A stretch of DNA of 27,419 nt from Fibrobacter sp. UBA4375 (lineage in GTDB: Bacteria > Fibrobacterota > Fibrobacteria > Fibrobacterales > Fibrobacteraceae), in the NCBI GenBank assembly GCA_002391195.1, contig DGRZ01000097.1, positions 1-27,419 of the forward strand, read 5' to 3'. A program made the translations under genes and the position numbers. Positions 21,587 to 27,419 of this stretch are shown in pieces. Each line of letters starts with the position of its first letter. Position 1 is the first letter of the stretch. The notes under the pieces are model-generated. The model ran no database searches. It worked only from the letters and a program-made list of their open reading frames with translations, and was not told the DNA's origin.

Positions 21587-23283
21587 GCGCCCTTCCTGCG
21601 TTCAAGTTCCTTCTCGATGAACTGCGCGAATTCTTGTGGAGCCACGGGCTTGGAGAAGTAGTATCCCTGGATAATCTGGCAGCCCATCTTTTTCAGTGTG
21701 TTCAGCTGGGATTCCGTTTCTACGCCTTCGGCCACGGTGGGCACGTTCAGGAACCTGGCGATGTCGGTGACCAGTTCTACAAGCTTCATGTTCCGTTCGT
21801 CCTTTTCCATATTGCGGATAAACGACATGTCGATTTTCAATATATCGATGGGGAGGCTCGTTATCATGTTGAGCGAAGAATACCCGGAACCGAAATCATC
21901 CATCTCGATGCGGAAGCCCTTCCTGCGCAAGCTCTCCACCATTTCGATTAGCCTCTTGGCGTTTTCGGAATAGGCACTTTCGGTGATTTCCAGCAGGTAT
22001 TCTTCGGAAGAGAGCCCGTTTTCCTTGAGAATTCCGTCCAGCTTGGCTTCGAGAGCCGGGTCCAGGATGTCGATGCGGGATACGTTCACCGAAACGGGCA
22101 CGGTGATTCCATACTGTTCTTTCCATTTGCGAATCTGGGTGGCGGCTTCGTTCCAGACAAAGTTGTCCACTTTCTGGATAAGCCCGTTGGATTCGAAAAG
22201 CGGGATAAAGTCTCCAGGGTTGATAAACCCAAGCTTCGGGTGAATCCAGCGGATGAGTGCTTCGGCACTGGAAAGCCTTGGGGAGTCCCCTTCGATATTG
22301 TACTTTGGCTGATAATAGACCTTCAGGTCCTTGTTGGCAATAGCTTCGGGCAAGTCGTGGATGAGTGTTTCCTCGAAAACCTGCCTTGCGTGGATTTCGC
22401 TGTCGTAGCGGGCGAGGGTGTGGGTGTAGTCACCGCGAATCTGGTCGCAGGCAATCTTGGCGCGGTCGAACCACGCTTCTACTTCCACATCCTTCGAAAC
22501 GTTTTCCCAGAGGCCGCAACGCACGCGGATGTTGTTCATCTTGAAGTCGGCGAGCACGCTCTGGATAGAGTCGTAAACGTTCCTGTAGCCCTCCTGGTGG
22601 GCGGCGTAAATGTAGAACGTGTCTGCGTTTGACCGGCAGGCAATGGCTCTCATGGACGGAAGTTCCTTTTCCAGTGCTTCAGCAATCTTGGAAAGCAACA
22701 GGTCTCCGAAGGGCCTTCCGCAGAATTCGTTGACCAGGTGGAACCGCTCGATGTCGATGACCAGGGCGTCCCGGCAGGTGTCGCTGTCCCAGTGCTCGAT
22801 CTGGCGGATATATTCGAAGAAGTAGTCCTGGGTGTAGAGTCCTGTCACGGCATCCCTTTCGGTCTGCTTGATGAGGTTCTTGTCCTCGAACAGTTCGATG
22901 ATTCGTTCACAGCGGGCAAGTACCACCTCGGGCAGGTCGAAGGGTTTCTTGATAAAGTCGGCGGCTCCCAGTTTCAGGCTCCGTACCTCGGATTCCTTTT
23001 CCGAGGTCATCACGATGACGGGAATGCGCTTGAGCGTTTCATCTTCGGAACGCCTTTGCAGGAAAGCGAAACCGTCCATGACGGGCATGAGCAAGTCCAG
23101 AAGCACCAACGAGAAGTCCGAATCGGCCCCTGCAAGGATTTTCAGGGCATGCTCCGCATTGTCGGCGTAACTTACCGAGTACTCCGTAGAGAGAATGTTT
23201 CCGAGGATTTCCCGGTTGACTATCTCGTCGTCTACAATGAGTACGTTTCTCTTGATGGTCCTGTTCTGTCGAAATTTCTTCAT
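21583..23283 (-). CDS. Response regulator with degenerate GGDEF and intact EAL domain (c-di-GMP phosphodiesterase)
   Basis: The 566-residue protein has REC (about 13-130) with DDE at 18-20, the phospho-acceptor Asp63 in LLDLLMP and a KKPF lysine. A GGDEF-like domain (about 140-300) has RSNADTF where R-x-GGDEF is expected, so it should not make c-di-GMP. An EAL domain (about 305-566) follows. The EAL catalytic set is complete: E341 in EALIRW, N400, E432, D462-D463 in DDFGSGYSS, K483 in LKIDMSFI, E519 in VAEGVET and Q539. The expected reaction is hydrolysis of c-di-GMP, controlled by phosphorylation and perhaps by nucleotide binding to the GGDEF relic. GGAG lies upstream of ATG 23283, 12 bases after the kinase stop. 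Confidence 0.94.
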   Translation of the reverse strand: MKKFRQNRTIKRNVLIVDDEIVNREILGNILSTEYSVSYADNAEHALKILAGADSDFSLVLLDLLMPVMDGFAFLQRRSEDETLKRIPVIVMTSEKESEVRSLKLGAADFIKKPFDLPEVVLARCERIIELFEDKNLIKQTERDAVTGLYTQDYFFEYIRQIEHWDSDTCRDALVIDIERFHLVNEFCGRPFGDLLLSKIAEALEKELPSMRAIACRSNADTFYIYAAHQEGYRNVYDSIQSVLADFKMNNIRVRCGLWENVSKDVEVEAWFDRAKIACDQIRGDYTHTLARYDSEIHARQVFEETLIHDLPEAIANKDLKVYYQPKYNIEGDSPRLSSAEALIRWIHPKLGFINPGDFIPLFESNGLIQKVDNFVWNEAATQIRKWKEQYGITVPVSVNVSRIDILDPALEAKLDGILKENGLSSEEYLLEITESAYSENAKRLIEMVESLRRKGFRIEMDDFGSGYSSLNMITSLPIDILKIDMSFIRNMEKDERNMKLVELVTDIARFLNVPTVAEGVETESQLNTLKKMGCQIIQGYYFSKPVAPQEFAQFIEKELERRKGA

Positions 23284-23295
23284 CGGGTTTCTCCG

Positions 23296-25902
23296 TTATG
23301 AAAGTATCGTTTCCAGGGTCTCGAAAAGGGCTTCTGGTTGGATCGGTTTTGAAAGGTGGGCGTTCATGCCCGCCTGCAAACTTCGCTGCACGTCTTCGTC
23401 GAAGGCATTTGCCGTAAGTGCTATTATAGGAATTTTCTGGGCGTCTTCGCGGTCCAGTTTGCGGATGGCGGCGGTTGCCTCCAGGCCGTCCATTTCGGGC
23501 ATGCGGATGTCCATGAGAATGGCGTCGTAATAGCCTGCGGGGCGTTCGCTGAATTTTTCCAGGGCGATTTTCCCGTTGGTGGCTATGTCGGTTTGTATTT
23601 CCCGCATGGCCAGCACGTTTTCCATGATTTGCGCATTCACGTCGACGTCTTCGGCAAGCAATATGCGCTTGCCCCGCAGCTCGGCCTTTTTGGGGCTGCC
23701 CAGGAGGGCGTTCTGTTTTTTCTTGAGGACTTTCTTGAATTCATCCAGCAGCGCCCCCGTGAAGATCGGCTTTGCGACAAAGCTGTCGACGCCTGCCCGA
23801 ATGGCTTCGTCCAGGACATCGTCCCAGTTGTAGGCGGTAAGGATGATGATTGCAGACTCGTCGCCGGTGGTGGCGCGGATTTGTCTTGTCGTTTCCACTC
23901 CGTCCATTTCGGGCATTTTCCAGTCTATGATAATCAGGTTGAAGGGCTCCCTTCGTCCGTGGCGCAGCTTGACCATTTCAACGGCTTCCTTGCCGGACTT
24001 TGCCGTCTCGGTAGTGATGCCTGCCAGTTCAAGCACAAGCCGGGCATGCTCCAGGGCCACGGGGTCGTCATCGACTACAAGTACGTGCAGTTCATTTAGC
24101 CGAACATTGATATCCCCATCGGATGAATGGCTCCTGTGGGAATCTTGCAGAGTAACCGTGATGGTAAAGGTGGTGCCCCGGCCCTTTTCGCTTTCCACCT
24201 CGATGTTTCCGTTCATCAGTTCCACGATGCTCTTGGAAATGGCAAGACCAAGGCCCGAACCGCCGTAATTGCTGGAATTTCCTGTGTTTTCCTGGGCGAA
24301 GGAGTCGAAAATCTTTGGCAAGAATTCCTTGCTCATGCCGATGCCCGTGTCGGAAATGACAAAGCGGAGCGTTGAATTCCTTTCGAACGAGGCAATCTTT
24401 TCTACGCTCAGGTCGATGCGCCCGCCCTTGTCGGTGAACTTGACCGAATTGCCGAGGATGTTGATGAGCACCTGGCGGAGTTTCATGTCGTCGCCAATAA
24501 AGTATTCGTCTATCTGGCCCGCAAGATGGCAGTTGTACCTGAGTCCCTTTTCTTCGCACTGGACGCTGAACATGGTGTTCACCTGCTCCATGAGTTTTGA
24601 GAAGGAGAACTCCTCCTTTTTCAGGGTGAATTTTCCCGCCTCGATGCGGGACATGTCCAGTATTTCATTGATGAGTTTTAACAGGTGTTCTGCCGAGCCC
24701 CCAATTTTCGTGAGGTAGTCCCGCACTTTGTCCGAAATGTCCGGCTCGTGAAGGGCCAGGTTGTCGAGACCGATGATGGCGTTCATGGGAGTGCGGATTT
24801 CGTGGCTCATGTTGGAAAGGAATATGGTCTTCGCCTTGTTGGATTCTTCTGCCACCTTCAGTGCTTCGGACAAGGATTCCTGCTTGATGCGGTCCTTGGC
24901 TTCCTGGATTTCGTGTTCCAACCGGATTCTCGTGTTGCGCCGGATCTGGGCGATGACAAAGGCGAACATGCCGACCAGCACAAGTGCGGTAAGCCCAGAA
25001 AGACACTGACCACGGAAGATGATTCCCGAAGAAATGGACCCGATTTGTTCGCTGATGATACTTTCACGGATAAGGTAGGTGAGCATCCAGTTCGTGTTGT
25101 GCACGGGTACGTAGTACAGCGTTTCCCGGATATTGTTATAGGTGAAAGACACTACGCCCTCCTTATGCTGGGCGAAATCTTCTTTCACTTTTTCAAAGGA
25201 GTATCCGGAGTCGTAATTTGCCCGCTGGACGGCGTTCAGCAGGTTGTCTTCGCTGGCAAGGCCTCCCAGCACCATGTTGGTGAGGGAATTGCCGTCCTGG
25301 GTATAGATGTTGCAGAATGTGGCGTTGTTCTTTTCGCCCTGCAAGGAAAGCCCGTCGATCAGGCTGGGAACGCTTATTTCCATAAAGCACACCACGAGAA
25401 TCCGGTTTTCGAGAGGGAGCCTGTCCACGGGGATGGCTATAATGACGGTCTTGTTCTCCGCATCCACGTTCTTGATTGATATTTCGGGCTTGGTCAGGTG
25501 GTTGTAGTCGATATTGTAAAGTTCGATGTCGGTCCGGGTTCCGCGGGAGGTGTAGATTAGTCCCGTGGTATCGACGAAGGCAAACTTTTCGAGGCCATAG
25601 AGCTGTTTCATGCGGGCCTGGTATTTCTGGAGCCTTTCGATGCTATTGAGGTCTTCTTTCTCGATTAGGCCTACGGCGATGCCCATGTCGCTTATGTAGT
25701 TGGCAAGCCTTGCGGCTACTACCTGCTCGCGGCGTTCGGCCAGTTCGTTCAGGTACAAAAGGCTTACGCTCCGGACGGCCTTTTCGGTATCGGCGCTGGC
25801 ACTCCGGCCATTCCAGAAGGTGCCTGCAACCAGGATGATTGCCGCAAGAAAGGTACCGATGATGGCTACGCGCATTACACTAGCCAGTTTTTTACTATCC
25901 AT
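23296..25902 (-). CDS. Hybrid sensor histidine kinase with two receiver domains
   Basis: The 868-residue inner-membrane kinase has membrane helices at about 9-29 and 298-320. Between them lies a 265-residue extracytoplasmic sensor, probably Cache-like (KFAFVDTTGLIYTSRG; NWMLTYLIRES). A linker helix leads to HisKA with His367 in FLSNMSHEIRTPMNAIIG. The ATPase domain has Asn485 in the N box, SDTGIGM and GGSGLGLAIS. Two receivers follow: the first with DDD at 611-613 and phospho-acceptor Asp660 (IIIDWKMPEMDG), the second with EDVDVN and Asp798 (LMDIRMPEMDG). It has the ArcB/BarA style but with no fused HPt; the HPt is a separate protein two genes on. GGAGG lies 7 bases before ATG 25902. Confidence 0.94.
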   Translation of the reverse strand: MDSKKLASVMRVAIIGTFLAAIILVAGTFWNGRSASADTEKAVRSVSLLYLNELAERREQVVAARLANYISDMGIAVGLIEKEDLNSIERLQKYQARMKQLYGLEKFAFVDTTGLIYTSRGTRTDIELYNIDYNHLTKPEISIKNVDAENKTVIIAIPVDRLPLENRILVVCFMEISVPSLIDGLSLQGEKNNATFCNIYTQDGNSLTNMVLGGLASEDNLLNAVQRANYDSGYSFEKVKEDFAQHKEGVVSFTYNNIRETLYYVPVHNTNWMLTYLIRESIISEQIGSISSGIIFRGQCLSGLTALVLVGMFAFVIAQIRRNTRIRLEHEIQEAKDRIKQESLSEALKVAEESNKAKTIFLSNMSHEIRTPMNAIIGLDNLALHEPDISDKVRDYLTKIGGSAEHLLKLINEILDMSRIEAGKFTLKKEEFSFSKLMEQVNTMFSVQCEEKGLRYNCHLAGQIDEYFIGDDMKLRQVLINILGNSVKFTDKGGRIDLSVEKIASFERNSTLRFVISDTGIGMSKEFLPKIFDSFAQENTGNSSNYGGSGLGLAISKSIVELMNGNIEVESEKGRGTTFTITVTLQDSHRSHSSDGDINVRLNELHVLVVDDDPVALEHARLVLELAGITTETAKSGKEAVEMVKLRHGRREPFNLIIIDWKMPEMDGVETTRQIRATTGDESAIIILTAYNWDDVLDEAIRAGVDSFVAKPIFTGALLDEFKKVLKKKQNALLGSPKKAELRGKRILLAEDVDVNAQIMENVLAMREIQTDIATNGKIALEKFSERPAGYYDAILMDIRMPEMDGLEATAAIRKLDREDAQKIPIIALTANAFDEDVQRSLQAGMNAHLSKPIQPEALFETLETILS

Positions 25903-25925
25903 GAGATGGACCTCCGACTACGGGA

Positions 25926-25931
25926 ATTATA
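25926..25931 (-). promoter_or_regulatory. Candidate -10 TATAAT for the phosphorelay operon
   Basis: A consensus TATAAT on the minus strand lies 24 bases before the kinase ATG at 25902. It directly follows the T-tract of the terminator hairpin at 25938-25956. No clear -35 was found at 16-18 bases upstream, where the hairpin lies. Confidence 0.5.
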
Positions 25932-25956
25932 ACAAAAGCCACTCCGATGGGGTGGC
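25932..25956 (-). terminator. Intrinsic terminator upstream of the phosphorelay operon
   Basis: On the minus strand, GCCACCCC and GGAGTGGC (one G-T pair) form an 8-bp stem around a three-base loop (25938-25956), followed by TTTTGTT. It would end minus-strand transcription coming from ilvD about 200 bases upstream. Confidence 0.65.
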
Positions 25957-25998
25957 CTTTGCGGTTAATAGCCCTGTTTTTCTCTGGTTTAAACAACC

Positions 25999-26147
25999 CT
26001 GGATGCTTCGGCGCCGCTGCGGCTTGCGATGGACGGGCGCTGTCTTGCGGAGTCGTGTCCAGCGCTGTCATCCACGCCCCGCATCAAGTGCGGGGTAAAC
26101 TCCGGCGTGTCATCCTGAGCGGAGCGCAGCGGAGTCGAAGGATCTAG
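25999..26147. repeat. Composite dispersed repeat region downstream of ilvD
   Basis: The gap 25957-26154 is mostly repeat-like. 26108-26147 (TGTCATCCTGAGCGG ... GAAGGATCTAG) matches the element at 15454-15487 in inverse orientation. 25999-26035 (CTGGATGCTTCGG ... GCGATGGAC) looks like a degenerate inverted copy of the same family. Between them, TGTCATCCACG is followed by a 7-bp hairpin CCCCGCA / TGCGGGG (26077-26095). No gene was found here. Confidence 0.65.
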
Positions 26148-26154
26148 ATTTGAA

Positions 26155-27419
26155 TTACTTCACACCAATCAAGGACAAATCGCGTACAGCGCCTTTATCT
26201 GCACTTGAGGCCATTGCCGCATATGCTTGAAGTGCTTTGGAAACTTGCCTGTCGCGGTGTTCCGGCTGCCAAGCCTTGGCGCCGCGGGCTTCCATTTCCT
26301 TGCGGCGAGCGGCCAGCTCTTCGTCGGTGAGCTGCACGTTGATGCTGCGGTTCGGGATGTCGATTTCGATGACGTCGCCCGTGTGCACGAGGCCGATGTT
26401 ACCCTTGTTGGCGGCTTCCGGAGAAGCGTGGCCGATGGAGAGACCGCTCGTACCGCCGGAGAAGCGTCCGTCGGTAAGGAGGGCACAGGACTTGCCCAGG
26501 TGACGGCTCTTGAGGTAGCTGGTTGGGTAGAGCATTTCCTGCATGCCGGGGCCACCCTTCGGGCCTTCGTAGCGGATAACGACCACGTCGCCTGCCTTCA
26601 CCACGTTCGGGTCGAGAATGCCCTTCACGGCATCTTCCTGGCTTTCGAACACCACGGCGGGGCCGGTGAACTTGAAGATGGATTCGTCGACGCCGGCGGT
26701 CTTCACGATGCAGCCGTCGATTGCGAGGTTACCGTACAGAACAGCGAGGCCGCCGTCCTTGGTGTAGGCGTGTTCGCCGTCGCGGATAGCGCCCGTAGCG
26801 CGGTCGAGGTCGTGGTCGGGGTACATGAAATTCTGGGAGAAGGCGACCAGGTTGTACTTGCGGCCCGGGCCTGCGAGGTAGCGCTGCTTGGCTTCTTCGC
26901 TGGGGTTACGCTTCAGGTCGTTCACTTCCAGAGCTTCGCCCATGGTCTTTGCGTGGACGGTCTTCGCGTCCTTGTGGAGGAGTCCCATGCGGTCGAGTTC
27001 ACCGAGGATACCCATGATGCCACCGGCGCGGTTCACGTTTTCGATGTGGATGTTGTGAACGGTCGGGGCCACCTTGCAGATGCACGGCGTGTTGCGGGAA
27101 AGGCGGTCGATGTCCTTCATGGTGAAGTCGACGCCTGCTTCCTGGGCCACGGCGAGCAAGTGGAGCACCGTGTTGGAGGAACCGCCCATGGCGATGTCGA
27201 GGCGCATGGCGTTTTCGAAGGCGTCCTTCGTGGCGATGCTACGCGGGAGGATGCTGTCGTCGTTCAAATCGTAATACTGGTGGCAGAGTTCCACGATGCG
27301 CTTACCGGCGGCTTCGAACAGTTTCTTGCGCTCGGCGTGGGTGGCAACGATGGTGCCGTTACCCGGGAGGCTAAGGCCCAGCGCTTCGGTCAGTGAGTTC
27401 ATGGAGTTTGCGGTGAACA
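26155..27419 (-). CDS. ilvD: Dihydroxy-acid dehydratase, C-terminal two-thirds (cut by window edge)
   Basis: Converts 2,3-dihydroxy-3-methylbutanoate (or its pentanoate homologue) to the 2-keto acid in valine, isoleucine and leucine synthesis, using an Fe-S cluster. About 420 residues are visible and roughly 190 N-terminal residues lie outside. The frame is open to the edge and begins FTANSMNSLTEALGLSLPGNGT. It also has MGGSSNTVLHLLA, TPCICKVAPT with a probable cluster cysteine, NRAGGIMGILGELDRMGLL, YEGPKGGPGMQEMLYPTS and TDGRFSGGTSGLSIGHASPEA, which holds the conserved active-site Ser. The internal ATG at 27402 is not the start; it lies within the conserved TANSMNS stretch. The order CICKVAPT is of the E. 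coli-type subfamily. The TAA stop at 26155 is followed by the repeat region. Confidence 0.96.
   Translation of the reverse strand, partial: FTANSMNSLTEALGLSLPGNGTIVATHAERKKLFEAAGKRIVELCHQYYDLNDDSILPRSIATKDAFENAMRLDIAMGGSSNTVLHLLAVAQEAGVDFTMKDIDRLSRNTPCICKVAPTVHNIHIENVNRAGGIMGILGELDRMGLLHKDAKTVHAKTMGEALEVNDLKRNPSEEAKQRYLAGPGRKYNLVAFSQNFMYPDHDLDRATGAIRDGEHAYTKDGGLAVLYGNLAIDGCIVKTAGVDESIFKFTGPAVVFESQEDAVKGILDPNVVKAGDVVVIRYEGPKGGPGMQEMLYPTSYLKSRHLGKSCALLTDGRFSGGTSGLSIGHASPEAANKGNIGLVHTGDVIEIDIPNRSINVQLTDEELAARRKEMEARGAKAWQPEHRDRQVSKALQAYAAMASSADKGAVRDLSLIGVK

Noticed and set aside
26077..26095. CCCCGCA / TGCGGGG hairpin as the ilvD terminator
   Set aside because: No T-tract follows on either strand; it fits better as part of the dispersed repeat. 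The hairpin at 25938-25956 is the better terminator.
26227..27396. 389-codon antisense frame over ilvD
   Set aside because: The minus-strand ilvD frame matches conserved motifs throughout, and this frame is its mirror.

Overview
The window looks like chromosomal DNA from a member of the Fibrobacterota, probably Fibrobacter or a close relative. The grounds are the secreted lipoproteins with poly-serine linkers, a giant secreted protein with a Fibrobacter-like C-terminus, the TSP3-repeat OmpA-like protein, the mixed use of Shine-Dalgarno sites, and -10 elements that resemble the Bacteroidetes TAnnTTTG box. This is inference from pattern recognition; no search was run. No rRNA, tRNA, CRISPR array, phage gene or transposase gene was seen.

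Left part (1-6043). The 5' end of proS (minus strand) diverges from a lipoprotein that joins two FKBP_N-like segments to a thioredoxin-like domain. mnmG follows, then a small Lys/Ala-rich histone-H1-like protein and a DUF5683-like membrane protein. That last gene is convergent with a CobC-like histidine phosphatase, and the two share a TTAA stop.

Middle (6044-15361). Two surface or secreted proteins lie on the plus strand as separate transcription units. The first is a poly-serine lipoprotein behind a 17-bp tandem duplication that carries TATAAT. The second is a 2258-residue protein with eight cadherin-like repeats, behind its own promoter and a good ribosome binding site.

Envelope cluster (15591-21102). 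A beta-barrel/TSP3/OmpA-like protein on the minus strand diverges, across only 49 bp, from a compact plus-strand operon. The operon encodes a small one-helix membrane protein, an acidic microprotein, and a lipoprotein MltD-like lytic transglycosylase with four LysM domains. The transglycosylase starts at a GTG that overlaps the preceding stop and sits at the foot of a perfect 9-bp hairpin. An ankyrin-repeat lipoprotein follows.

Signalling operon (21257-25902, minus strand). A hybrid histidine kinase with two receiver domains, a REC/degenerate GGDEF/intact EAL protein and a stand-alone HPt protein are tightly packed. They form a plausible complete phosphorelay whose output is c-di-GMP hydrolysis. 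The window ends inside ilvD (minus strand).

The most unusual DNA-level feature is a heptameric repeat, TAGGNNN. Two arrays occur, and in both the first TAG is the stop codon of the adjacent gene (mnmG at 3939; the OmpA-like gene at 15593). The 15.5 kb array has thirteen units in perfect 7-bp register. Because 7 is not a multiple of 3, such an array places TAG in all three frames downstream of the stop. Other dispersed intergenic repeats lie at about 1.9, 15.46 and 26.0-26.15 kb.
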